Source of the DNA: Mycobacterium sp. IDR2000157661
GTDB lineage: Bacteria > Actinomycetota > Actinomycetes > Mycobacteriales > Mycobacteriaceae
Length of the DNA stretch: 64,000 nucleotides
Reading direction: 5' to 3'
Assembly: GCF_022317005.1 (NCBI RefSeq)
Contig: NZ_CP081006.1
Location: 3,782,001 to 3,846,000 of the forward strand
Position numbers and translations under genes: made by a program. Positions 19,605 to 27,655 of this stretch are shown here, piece by piece; within the stretch, counting starts at the first letter, position 1, and every line of letters starts with the position of its first letter. The notes under the pieces are model-generated. The model had not been told where the DNA came from. It searched no databases and was given only the letters and a program-made list of their open reading frames with translations.

Positions 19605-20362
19605 CGTTTGGCCAACCGGACGAGAGTACGTTCATCGATCGGTGCCGACTCGATATCAACGTCGATCTCGTGCGTCCATAGAAGGTGATACAGAGTCGGT
19701 AGGACCAGAAGAGGCTCACCGACCGCGGTGGCCGCCTTGCTAATTGTCATCGCCTTGCAAGCCAGGTGTGCGGTGAGTTCGGTAGCGAAGTCTTGCCTTC
19801 GGTTTCGTTGGTTCCGATAGCCAGCAAGCCAGCGGAGATTTGCGGCTCGGATCGGAGGCTGCTCCGCCGCCCGGCAGAAAGACCAGCCAACCTGTCTGCA
19901 TAGCTCAGCGGCTGCCTCGAACGCCTCGCGTGAATCATCATCGACGAGTCGGTTCGGCCGAACATCTACAAGTACGCCGTCGCCGGATCTCGTCCGGAGA
20001 AAAACGTCGGGAGTGTGCTCACGCTGCCTGCCTGCGGCCGACGGGAAGCGAAAGGTGAGGGGCTGTACTGATATTCCAACGATCTGCGGGTCGAAGTCAG
20101 CAGCAATCAGGAAATCGCGTTCGACCCACGATTCGAAGGGAAGGTGCGATTGGGTGGTGAGGCACCACCACTCGCCCGTGAAGTTCTTCTGGCCCTTGTA
20201 CGACGGCGCTTTGCGGACAGGTGCACATTTCTCCAGCGGCACTGACCACAGCTCATCGACCGGAATTTGAGCGACAAGTTCGCCTTCAGCGGGCCGGTAG
20301 TCAATCAGCTCGCCGTTACGAATCTGCGCCGCCGCGCGCCCGTGAGGGGGCACGTTGTTCAT
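19601..20362 (-). CDS. tnsA: TnsA-like endonuclease subunit of the transposase
   Basis: This protein of about 253 residues has the PD-(D/E)XK fold of TnsA, which nicks the 5' ends so that the element moves by cut-and-paste. FESWVERDFL contains E77, HTPDVF contains D119, and LVDVRPN supplies D133 and R135 where Tn7 TnsA has Q and K. The rest resembles the TnsA N-terminal domain. ATG at 20362 is preferred over 20398 because the conserved region begins shortly after it. It is the first gene of the transposition operon and so should lie next to an element end. Confidence 0.82.
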   Translation of the reverse strand: MNNVPPHGRAAAQIRNGELIDYRPAEGELVAQIPVDELWSVPLEKCAPVRKAPSYKGQKNFTGEWWCLTTQSHLPFESWVERDFLIAADFDPQIVGISVQPLTFRFPSAAGRQREHTPDVFLRTRSGDGVLVDVRPNRLVDDDSREAFEAAAELCRQVGWSFCRAAEQPPIRAANLRWLAGYRNQRNRRQDFATELTAHLACKAMTISKAATAVGEPLLVLPTLYHLLWTHEIDVDIESAPIDERTLVRLAKR

Positions 20363-20478
20363 CGTATGGCCGCTTTCCGGGATGGCCCTGCTGGACACGC
20401 CCGGTCGCGCCTAGTCGAGCACCCTCTCATTGGCAACCACGCGAAGAAGGAAAACCGCGCCACCATGGGTGTGACCTC

Positions 20479-20574
20479 TTTGAGCGGCTGTGTTGTGTCG
20501 TTGTTGTCCGACTTGGTATGCGCAACATGGACCGCCGGATCATGCCACCAACGCCTTTGAGGCTGTCTACCGAC
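20479..20574. repeat. Candidate transposon right end with two imperfect direct repeats
   Basis: The motif TTTGAG(CG)GCTGT occurs at 20479-20491 and 20556-20566 in the same orientation, both just upstream of tnsA. CGACA follows at 20570-20574, which would give the element a terminal TGTCG. Tn7-like ends carry several transposase-binding repeats and a terminal TGT/ACA. Only two copies are visible and one has a 2-bp insertion, so this is tentative. Confidence 0.3.
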
Positions 20575-20619
20575 ACCTCGGCCGTGGGCGCGATTAGGTC
20601 TGCGTCGGGGACCGATGAA

Positions 20620-21309
20620 ATGGCCCGTGATCCCGACGCCGCGAGCCCCGGCCAATACACTCCGTCGGTGGGTTCGAACACCGTAGAGCACGACACCGTC
20701 GCTTCGCGGCAGCTTCTCAAGCTCGCCCTCGACGACGAAATCAAAAGTTGTAGGCGTTGCGACGGGATGAATATCGACGGCGTCACCGCGTCGGCGCCCG
20801 GCTACGGCTGCTTGACCTCACCGGTGGCGCTGGTCGGGCAGAGCCTCTGCGAGAAGTGCATGGGAACCCAGATTCCGTTCACCGAGGGCAGTGGCGACCT
20901 GGTCGACGAGGGCATTAAGCGCGCGGGCCGCGAGAAGAAGAACCTCTTCATCAGCAACGCGGTGCACTGCCACCCGCCGAAGAACCGCGCGTCCCATCAG
21001 CACGAGATCGTCAACTGCTCTTCGTACCTGCACCGCGAACTTGAGATTGTCCGGCCGCGGCTGGTGATCACGCTGGGCCGGGACGCCGAACGCGTGCTGA
21101 GGTTCTTCTATCCGCGGGCGCGGGTGTCGGTGCCGCCCTTCGAGGCTCCTACTGGACGGCTTCCTAAGGGTGTGCCGTACATCGTCAACGCGAAGCACCC
21201 GTCGTGGATACAGCGCCAGCACGACGACGAACTGGAAGACGAGTACGTGTCCAATCTGGCCGCGGCCATCCGGTGGAGCTTCGGTGGCGCTCGCGAGGAA
21301 GCCGAATAG
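20620..21309 (+). CDS. Uracil-DNA glycosylase-family protein (family 4/5-like)
   Basis: This protein of about 229 residues has family 4/5 UDG features: an N-terminal CRRC pair and further Cys that could ligate a 4Fe-4S cluster, NAVHCHPPKNR in place of the usual N-V-K-C-R-P-P-x-N-R motif, LVITLGRDAERVL, and a C-terminal AKHPSW motif. Typical enzymes remove uracil from DNA. The segment VGQSLCEKCMG replaces the usual GEAPG loop, so specificity may differ. ATG at 20620 has GGGGA 8 bases upstream; ATGs at 20518 and 20542 are also in frame. The next gene starts 6 bp downstream. Confidence 0.7.
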   Translation: MARDPDAASPGQYTPSVGSNTVEHDTVASRQLLKLALDDEIKSCRRCDGMNIDGVTASAPGYGCLTSPVALVGQSLCEKCMGTQIPFTEGSGDLVDEGIKRAGREKKNLFISNAVHCHPPKNRASHQHEIVNCSSYLHRELEIVRPRLVITLGRDAERVLRFFYPRARVSVPPFEAPTGRLPKGVPYIVNAKHPSWIQRQHDDELEDEYVSNLAAAIRWSFGGAREEAE

Positions 21310-21314
21310 GCAAC

Positions 21315-21965
21315 GTGAAATTCCCCGCCGATGATGACGTCCTCGCTCACGGCTTCCAGTTCCGGCCGACATGGTGGGTTCCGAGGGTCGCGGAGGGGTG
21401 GGGTACCTTCCTCGAACAGCTGCCTGCCGGCGACCGCGGCTACCGCACAATCACAAGGGCTGATCTGCTCGACACCGCGACCCGTCACGGTCTGCCACCG
21501 TCACTGCTCGCTGGTTACGTCTGGGGGACCGGTGGCTCGGCGTTCCTTGTCGGGCGCCGCGCACGGGTGTTCCGGGACAACGACTCGCGGCGTGTGGACG
21601 AGGCCCTGCGCGCGGTCGCCGATATGCTGCAGCGTGGCCACACCGTCGAGGCCTACACCGCGATGCTGCGGGGGCACCAGCACTACCTCAAACATCTCGG
21701 ACCGTCGTTCTTCACCAAGTTCCTCTATGCTGCAGACGCCTGTGACCGTCAACCCGGACGAGCTCTGATCCTGGACCAGTTCGTGGCCGTGGCACTGAAA
21801 GCTGTTGACGGTTGGGGCATCTCGCGGTACGGCCCGTGGGACCCGTCAACCTATGCGAAGTGGATCGACCACGCACACCGCGTCGCAGCCGCCGAGGGTG
21901 TGCGCGCGGACGCTGTGGAGATGGCCTACTTCAACCACGGCCGAAAGGTCGCGGCCCGTCGTTGA
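21315..21965 (+). CDS. Putative 8-oxoguanine glycosylase OGG-fold protein
   Basis: This 216-residue protein starts at GTG 21315, only 5 bp after the UDG-like stop, so the two form an operon. The pattern (LLAGYVWGTGGSAFLVGRR, MLQRGHTVEAYTAMLRG, HLGPSFFTKFLYAAD, RYGPWDPSTYAKWIDHAH) is that of bacterial proteins annotated as OGG-fold glycosylases. It lacks an obvious HhH-GPD signature, so catalysis is uncertain. Pairing with a UDG-family gene suggests base excision or attack on modified DNA. Confidence 0.5.
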   Translation: MKFPADDDVLAHGFQFRPTWWVPRVAEGWGTFLEQLPAGDRGYRTITRADLLDTATRHGLPPSLLAGYVWGTGGSAFLVGRRARVFRDNDSRRVDEALRAVADMLQRGHTVEAYTAMLRGHQHYLKHLGPSFFTKFLYAADACDRQPGRALILDQFVAVALKAVDGWGISRYGPWDPSTYAKWIDHAHRVAAAEGVRADAVEMAYFNHGRKVAARR

Positions 21966-22183
21966 CCGCGGCGTCGACTCCGTGCCCTTTGAGTCGGATC
22001 GGGATGCGTACCGCTGCGCAGGCCGACAACACTGCCGAAGGTGTCGCCGAAGAAGAGGAAGCCAGTGCTGGAGAAGTAGGCCATGGCCGATCGAACAGCG
22101 CGGCAACTTCGACCACGGTCCGTGCTACCGAGACGGTATTTATCCGCCCACCAGAGAGGGTCGCCAGCAGTGCCCACGTCGGT

Positions 22184-22211
22184 TTCATGGATAACAACGG
22201 TTATCCATGAG
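22184..22211. repeat. 28-bp palindromic site, copy 1 (11-6-11)
   Basis: Left arm TTCATGGATAA, spacer CAACGG, right arm TTATCCATGAG. The arms are inverted repeats with one mismatch at the last base. Copy 2 lies at 28430-28457 with the same arms and a different spacer. The 11-6-11 layout and ATAA/TTAT inner ends recall Xer/dif sites. A terminator hairpin is the alternative, but no T run follows. It lies in the 315-bp gap (21966-22280), which holds no other feature I can support. Confidence 0.65.
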
Positions 22212-22280
22212 GGCTGGTCAAACGCGTCGCCGGACGGCAACTTGATCAGCTCAAGCCAATTGTCAAGCCGACACCGGCGG

Positions 22281-23162
22281 CTAGGTGCCTTCCACGGTAT
22301 CCGGAGCAGTGGGCAAGACAAGGACCTCGAAAGGGATGGACCCGAGGTACAGCTCGTCGAGTTCGATGTCGATGCGGCATCTACCGGCAGTTGTGAACAG
22401 CGGAGTAGTCACTATGGTGAACAGCTGAGGTTGGAAAGGGGACCGCGGGTCGTCCCATTCGCTCGACGGCGTCAGATAAAGGGCGGGCATTAAAACCTCT
22501 ACCCGTGACGACTCGATCGGCCCGCAGCCTTCTTCCGGAACGTACGTTGCTTTGAAGATGTGATCTTCGCGCTTGGTGTCGGCGGCCCAGTGGATCCTTC
22601 CGATCACGTGCAGCCGGAGACGATAGGGCGGTTCGCCGACAGCATCCCACGTGTAACCCGCGAAATTCTCGACGTCTATCGTGCCGCCAGGGTGCATGCC
22701 GTGATTCGTTGCTAGAGCGACAAATTCCAGGGTCGGGTGGCTCGACGAGCCATACCGTCGGCTGCACCATTGCTCACGAAACCATTCGGCCGCCTTTTCC
22801 AGCGTGCTGTCGGGGCGTGTCTCACCGGTGTCGAAGACGTCCTGCGCTACGGCCTGCACGAAGGTCTCAGCTTCGATGTCGGCGATCTGCGGCAGGATGA
22901 ATCCGTTGACCCGCAAGAACGTGACCGCCGCGAACCAACCCGTCCGCTTGTTTCCATCCGAAAAGTACTGCGGGCCGGCAATGCTGTGGACGTAGGCTGC
23001 GGCTTTCGACCAAATGTCGGGAAACACCTCAACGCCAAAGTACTCAGAGCTCGGTCGCTGTGCCGCGGACTCCAAGCCGTGGGTGTCCAGCGGGGTGCCG
23101 CTGCTCTGGTCCGCGTTGATTTCGATGATTTGGTCGAGGGTGAGGTAGTGGAAATCGGTCAC
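22281..23162 (-). CDS. Doc-type Fic protein with altered active site, fused to a DUF6941-like domain
   Basis: This 293-residue protein begins with a Doc-type Fic domain (about 1-130). The motif reads Q-Y-F-S-D-G-N-K-R-T at 65-74, where active Fic/Doc proteins have H-x-F-x-D/E-G-N. The codon at the His position is CAG (Gln), so AMPylation or phosphorylation by the usual route is unlikely. The C-terminal half (about 145-293) begins LEFVALATNHGMHPGG and ends IPFEVLVLP, resembling DUF6941 beta domains of unknown function. GTG at 23162 overlaps the stop of the small gene upstream (GTGA), a typical antitoxin-toxin arrangement. The DUF6941 call is from pattern memory. Confidence 0.7.
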   Translation of the reverse strand: MTDFHYLTLDQIIEINADQSSGTPLDTHGLESAAQRPSSEYFGVEVFPDIWSKAAAYVHSIAGPQYFSDGNKRTGWFAAVTFLRVNGFILPQIADIEAETFVQAVAQDVFDTGETRPDSTLEKAAEWFREQWCSRRYGSSSHPTLEFVALATNHGMHPGGTIDVENFAGYTWDAVGEPPYRLRLHVIGRIHWAADTKREDHIFKATYVPEEGCGPIESSRVEVLMPALYLTPSSEWDDPRSPFQPQLFTIVTTPLFTTAGRCRIDIELDELYLGSIPFEVLVLPTAPDTVEGT

Positions 23163-23308
23163 TTCAGTCGCTCAGAGAGCCCCGCCCACCTGACCTTCTC
23201 CTTTTTGTAGGCGGCGCGGAACACGTCATCGGCAACCTTGGCGGTCGTGGGCTTCTCAACCTCCTGACCAGTGTCTTTCGCGCTTTGGACGCTTCGATGT
23301 TCCGCCAT
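23159..23308 (-). CDS. 49-residue small protein, probable antitoxin partner of the Fic gene
   Basis: ATG at 23308 to TGA at 23159 encodes 49 residues, basic toward the C terminus (FRAAYKKEKVRWAGLSERLK). Its stop overlaps the Fic GTG start by four bases. Small antitoxins placed just upstream of Doc/Fic toxins are common. I recognise no family and the neutralising mechanism cannot be inferred. The Gln in the Fic motif makes the pair unusual. Confidence 0.6.
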   Translation of the reverse strand: MAEHRSVQSAKDTGQEVEKPTTAKVADDVFRAAYKKEKVRWAGLSERLK

Positions 23309-23783
23309 TCCTACAGCATACGATCCAATTCGGCACGGTGAGGTTGTATGCCTGTGTGATTACCCGCCTTCGCGGTCGGCCAAGTCCGGCTCACAAACCG
23401 GGACGCTCCACGCTCAGACGACCGCGCTGTATGCGGCCCGACCCACAGCCGGAGGCCACCTAGACGATTTGTGCCGATCCGGTGCACAAGGAAACGCGGC
23501 AGCGCGGTCCCTTCGAGCCGTACGGGCAGCCTGCGAGTTCCGCCCATCCACCCAAAGGAAGGCTGTAGTGCGGCGATCTGCGCGACTGCTATCCGGTAAT
23601 CGGTTCCGCTGCCCGGTACGGGCGGTGCGACCGGCGGCGACGTGTCACCGATGCCGGAAGACATTGCATCGTCCGAGAACAATACCTATCTAATCAGGAC
23701 GCCGACACGCGTCGAATTCGACCGCCGGGCGCGGGTACGGCGCGCACACTTGTGAGCCACGGACTACTCCACGGGGGCGGGCA
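23309..23783. other. 475-bp intergenic stretch upstream of qatA; no convincing gene
   Basis: Open frames exist on both strands here (plus 23271-23693, minus 23311-23682), but neither has recognisable motifs, a good ribosome site or consistent codon use. The region must hold promoters for the leftward small-protein/Fic pair and the rightward qat operon. I cannot define them beyond an A/T-richer patch near 23680-23696 that could contain a qat -10 element. Confidence 0.4.
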
Positions 23784-25508
23784 GTGACGGCCGATGAGTT
23801 GCGGTTGCAGTTGTGGGACGACAACCCGAGTCTTGTGGACTTCCTCGGGTTCGATTCCGTCGTGGCACCGATCGTCGCGGCGATCGGCACTCCGGACATC
23901 GATCCCCTCGCCATCGGTGTTCATAGCCCCTGGGGCGGCGGCAAGTCCACCGTGCTCAACCTGCTCGAAACCCGGTTGGCCCCTCGATCCGAGTTCCTGG
24001 TGGTCCGAGCCGACCCATGGCAGTACGACAACCACGACGACGTCCGCGGCGATCTCATCGTTGAGGTCCTGGACCAGGTCGCGGCTCAGTTCAGCGAAAC
24101 GGGCACTATCACAGGCGCGGTGAAGGACCTGATCAAACGGCTGAGCTGGGCGCGTATTGGATTGACCCTGGGCAAGGGCGCAATGACGATGCAATGGGAC
24201 GTCGACGAGCTCGTCGAGGCATTCAAACCGCGCGGGCGTACCGATGACCGTTCGATGGCTGGATTCAAAGACCAGTTCGCCCGCCTGATCGACGGATTGC
24301 CCTACGTGCAGCGCGTCGTCGTGCTGGTCGATGATCTGGATCGGTGCCTGCCGGCGGCGGTGATGGCGACCTTGGAGGCGATCAAGCTGTTCCTGTCGGT
24401 TCCCAAGATGGTGTTCGTCGTCGCCGCAGACCAGGAGATGGTGCGCGAATCAATCGCCGTCAGCCTCGGCGAAACGAGCCGCAGCAACGCATTCGCCGTC
24501 CGATATCTGGAAAAGATCATTCAGATACCGATCTCGTTGCCGAGACTGGCGCCCGCCGATGCGGAGGCATACACCGGTCTTCTGCTGGCCTCCGCCGAGG
24601 CGGACAACCCCGACGCGCTCGTCCCACTCGCCGAGCAGTGCTCAGCCCGCCGCAAGAAGGGCAAGCTTCCCCTGCTGGGTGATCTCGGCGGTCTGGACTG
24701 GAGGCCGGCGGAGACGACTCTGGCGCTGGCAACCCAACTCGCGCAGGGGCTGTCGGCGGACCGGCTAGCCAACCCACGTCAGATCAAGCGGTTCCTCAAC
24801 GCGTTCGGAGTGCGCCGGCTCGCGGCGCAGTCGCGCGACGTCGACATCGAACCCGCCGTACTGATCAAGATGCTGTTACTCGAAGACCTCTACCGCTCGT
24901 CGTTCCAGACGTTGGCCGCCACGCCACCCGCGCAACGGGGTGAGCTGCTCAGCGCGTGGGAGACGTGGGCCGCCGGTACCGAGCCCAACGTCGACAAGCC
25001 CGAAGGAATCGCTGCTGAGACTCGCGACTGGGCCGCCGCGGCACCGCCTCTGGCGGCGGTCGGCCTGGACCGTTATCTGGACCTGGCAGCGTCACTGATC
25101 AACGTCGGTACCGCAGAGCAGTTGAGCGACAACGTCATCGGACTGGTCAGCACGCTCCTCGGCGAGGGGCAGGCCGCACGAGACGCGGCGCTGGTTGAAC
25201 TGACTCAGCTCGGCGAGTCCGAGCAACGCGCCGCGATGGAATTCGCCCTTCGGCAGGCCCGTGGCCTCGCCGACATCGACGTGCTCATCGAGATGGCGAT
25301 CAAATGGGCCGACGTAACGCCGGGGTTGGTCGATCTCGTCGTCGCGGCCGCGGACCAGGGCCTGCGCCGTCTGGGACCAGGAGTGCCCCCCATGATGGGG
25401 GCCTCTCGGCTCAAGGCCGATTACGCGGGCATCATCAGTCGCCTCGCCGCCGACGACGGTATCGACGATATGGTCCGCAACGCGGCCCGCATGGAACTCG
25501 ATAACTAG
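23784..25508 (+). CDS. qatA: QatA, KAP-family P-loop NTPase of the Qat anti-phage system
   Basis: This 574-residue KAP NTPase has Walker A WGGGKST at 50-56 and Walker B VVVLVDDLDRC near 177-187, followed by VFVVAADQEMV. RLANPRQIKRFLN near 331-343 is typical of KAP ATPases. QatA is the ATPase of the four-gene Qat system shown to protect against phage. GTG at 23784 is preceded by a G-rich ribosome site. Its stop directly abuts qatB. No membrane insert is evident in the P-loop domain, unlike some eukaryotic KAP proteins. Confidence 0.9.
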   Translation: MTADELRLQLWDDNPSLVDFLGFDSVVAPIVAAIGTPDIDPLAIGVHSPWGGGKSTVLNLLETRLAPRSEFLVVRADPWQYDNHDDVRGDLIVEVLDQVAAQFSETGTITGAVKDLIKRLSWARIGLTLGKGAMTMQWDVDELVEAFKPRGRTDDRSMAGFKDQFARLIDGLPYVQRVVVLVDDLDRCLPAAVMATLEAIKLFLSVPKMVFVVAADQEMVRESIAVSLGETSRSNAFAVRYLEKIIQIPISLPRLAPADAEAYTGLLLASAEADNPDALVPLAEQCSARRKKGKLPLLGDLGGLDWRPAETTLALATQLAQGLSADRLANPRQIKRFLNAFGVRRLAAQSRDVDIEPAVLIKMLLLEDLYRSSFQTLAATPPAQRGELLSAWETWAAGTEPNVDKPEGIAAETRDWAAAAPPLAAVGLDRYLDLAASLINVGTAEQLSDNVIGLVSTLLGEGQAARDAALVELTQLGESEQRAAMEFALRQARGLADIDVLIEMAIKWADVTPGLVDLVVAAADQGLRRLGPGVPPMMGASRLKADYAGIISRLAADDGIDDMVRNAARMELDN

Positions 25509-26381
25509 ATGGGGACCTGCGGCGCGTACGGCGGCAGCGATTCCGCCGCGTGGAAGCGAGTACGCGAACAATGGGGTGGACTCGGTCCCGCGTCAGGCGG
25601 TGAGGGTGTCGGTGGAAGTACCGAGGGCGCCGCCGACCCGTCCACCGAGCCCGCAGCGGACACCGGCGACGGCGGTGCCCAGTACGAGGGGCTCGTGTCG
25701 GCGATCGCGCAGGCTCTCCTGAGCGAGGACGCCGACGCTCGTCGCCGCCGGGTTCCCGCCGCGGCGCTGGGGTCAGTGCTGGCACGCCGCGGCGGAGGCC
25801 GCGGAGGCGGCGGAAGCAGCGGCGGCGGGATCGGACCCCGCGGCGGCGGCTCGGCAGCGGGCCGGCGCATCACCTCCCAAGCCGGTCGCGGCGGCGCCGC
25901 GATCGGCGCGGCCGCCGCCTACCGCGACCGCGACGCCGCGGCCCTCGCTGAATATGGCCTGACCCTCGACGAATTGGACTCGCTCACCCCTCGGATGCGT
26001 TGCGCCCGCATCCTCGACGTCGCCATCGGCCAAGCCGGACACCCCGACGAGCAGGCGATGCGCGAAGCATCACTAGCCCAGATCAAAACGTTGGTGTCCG
26101 GCGACGTCGGTGCCTCGGTTTCCCCAGTGCAGGCGGTTCGGGATTTCATCGCCGAACTGTCGATCCGATTGGGCCTCATCGAACTGCGCGACCAGATCCT
26201 GACCAACGAAACCTCGGTCGCGCAATCCCGACAGCGCGAGAAGGGCCTTCGGCAGTGGGTCAAGGCGAAGGTCGCCGGGCTCGACCTGGCTCGCTACGGC
26301 CAGGTGTCGACCGGGCAGCTCCACCAACTCGCGCGCCAGATGTCGGCCGACGTCCTGCGTCTGCTGCGAGGGCGACCGTGA
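25509..26381 (+). CDS. qatB: QatB, Qat anti-phage system component
   Basis: This 290-residue protein begins MGTCGAYGG, like the Gly-rich N terminus of QatB proteins. A Gly/Ala/Pro-rich disordered region (about 25-130) precedes a helical C-terminal domain. After removal of Met the first residue would be Gly. QueC-like defence enzymes have been proposed to attach a deazaguanine to a partner's N-terminal Gly, so QatB may be the QatC substrate; that is inference. Its stop overlaps the qatC GTG (GTGA). Confidence 0.85.
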   Translation: MGTCGAYGGSDSAAWKRVREQWGGLGPASGGEGVGGSTEGAADPSTEPAADTGDGGAQYEGLVSAIAQALLSEDADARRRRVPAAALGSVLARRGGGRGGGGSSGGGIGPRGGGSAAGRRITSQAGRGGAAIGAAAAYRDRDAAALAEYGLTLDELDSLTPRMRCARILDVAIGQAGHPDEQAMREASLAQIKTLVSGDVGASVSPVQAVRDFIAELSIRLGLIELRDQILTNETSVAQSRQREKGLRQWVKAKVAGLDLARYGQVSTGQLHQLARQMSADVLRLLRGRP

Positions 26382-27655
26382 CCTCCAGCGCCCATCTGCT
26401 CCGTCCTGAGGGCGCCACCGAGATCACCGCCGCAGGTTACACCGTGCTCGACTGGCCCACCCGCCCGAAGAACCGCAGCTCGACGGTCGTTTCCGATCTC
26501 GCCTGGAGTCTCGCGCCACTGCCCGCCATCAGAGCGCGGGTCGCCGACCTGGTGCATGTGGCCGCGGGCGCGTACATGGCCGATCGGAACACTGCGCGTG
26601 GTGTCCGCTTCAGCCGCGACCTGGCGCTGCGGGTCGCGGTGCTTGATCCCGACGCATGGAACGACCAGGTGCTCGACGCGGTCGCCGATCTACTCGGATG
26701 GCTCACCGGCGACGTGTGGGACGTGACCATCACGCCCGCACCGGCGGTCAGGCTCCCGGACCACTGGCCAAACAAGGAGCTTGACGGACCGATCAGCCTC
26801 ATGAGCGGTGGACTGGACTCCTTCATGGGCGCATTGCATCTGCTGCAGTCCGGCCGTCTGCCCTCGCTGACGGCGCACAAGGACTCCGCCACGGCCGTCC
26901 GGCACGCCCAGCGACGCACCTGGCTCTGGCTCGCACGAACATTCAGCCCCCCTCCGTCCTACACGCGCGTCGCGCTGACCCAGGCCGGAGGCCGCATCGA
27001 AGCATCGAGCCGCAGCCGCGCATTGATGTTCATGAGTCTGGGCGTGGCTGTCGCCATCGCCCGCGGCGCTCGAACTCTCGTAATGCCGGAGAACGGATAC
27101 ACCAGCATCAACCTTCCGTTGCGGCCGAACCGTGGCGGTGCGTTGTCCACCCGCTCCACACATCCCGAGACAATGCACCGATTCACGACCATTTTGCGGG
27201 CGCTGGACATCGACGTGGCTGTCACGAACCCCTACCAGTGGATGACCAAGGGCGAGGTGATGGCCGCCCTCGTTGACAGCTCACCACCCGACGGGTGGCT
27301 GGCTGCGGCCGCCAACACACTGTCATGCAGCAAGCTCGACGGCCGGTGGTTCGGTGCGCCGCCCACCTCCAACTGCGGACTGTGCGTTCCCTGCATGGTG
27401 CGCAGAGCGACGTTCCTGAGAGCCGATGTACCCGACGGCACTACCTACGTGGTCGACGAAGTCGCCGAAGATCAACGGCGACAGCTCATCGAAGCGCGCC
27501 GGGGAGACATCGAAGCCGTCAAGTACGCAGTCTCCGGCGGGGTCAGCTCCGATGCGATCGACGCGGGCACCTGGCCACCCGGATACGACCTCGACCGCGT
27601 CGAGGACCTGGTGCAGCGCGGTCTCGACGAACTCGGCATGCTGTCCCTGCCATGA
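26378..27655 (+). CDS. qatC: QatC, QueC-like 7-cyano-7-deazaguanine synthase family
   Basis: This 426-residue protein starts at GTG 26378, overlapping the qatB stop. The N-type pyrophosphatase signature LMSGGLDSFMGA lies near 140-151. A C-terminal Cys group includes CSKLDGRWF and NCGLCVPCMVRR (C-x2-C-x2-C), the zinc site seen in QueC. Housekeeping QueC is about 230 residues; the extra N-terminal 130 residues are a Qat feature. No other queuosine-pathway gene is nearby, in keeping with defence rather than tRNA modification. The 551-codon open frame starting at 26000 reads through qatB and is not the gene start. Confidence 0.9.
   Translation: MTSSAHLLRPEGATEITAAGYTVLDWPTRPKNRSSTVVSDLAWSLAPLPAIRARVADLVHVAAGAYMADRNTARGVRFSRDLALRVAVLDPDAWNDQVLDAVADLLGWLTGDVWDVTITPAPAVRLPDHWPNKELDGPISLMSGGLDSFMGALHLLQSGRLPSLTAHKDSATAVRHAQRRTWLWLARTFSPPPSYTRVALTQAGGRIEASSRSRALMFMSLGVAVAIARGARTLVMPENGYTSINLPLRPNRGGALSTRSTHPETMHRFTTILRALDIDVAVTNPYQWMTKGEVMAALVDSSPPDGWLAAAANTLSCSKLDGRWFGAPPTSNCGLCVPCMVRRATFLRADVPDGTTYVVDEVAEDQRRQLIEARRGDIEAVKYAVSGGVSSDAIDAGTWPPGYDLDRVEDLVQRGLDELGMLSLP

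Larger units (their letters stand above)
1..20574 (-). mobile_element. Tn7-like transposon (right part), with defence-gene cargo
   Basis: The order tnsA-tniA-tniB-tniQ, reading inward from about 20.4 kb, matches Tn7-like elements, where tnsA abuts the right end. The element should then extend left through the helicases and BREX-like operon and end outside the window. The right boundary is only bracketed, between the tnsA start (20362) and the glycosylase-like gene (20620); 20574 is my best guess. No left end or target duplication could be seen. That the defence genes are cargo is inferred from orientation and continuity. Confidence 0.6.

Noticed and set aside
22184..22211. Palindromes read simply as transcription terminators
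   Set aside because: Copy 1 is 219 bp from the nearest upstream stop, no T run follows either copy, and the arms are identical over 6 kb. Termination is not excluded for copy 2.
23311..23682. 123-codon minus-strand frame upstream of qatA
   Set aside because: No motif, poor start context and an equally open frame on the other strand.
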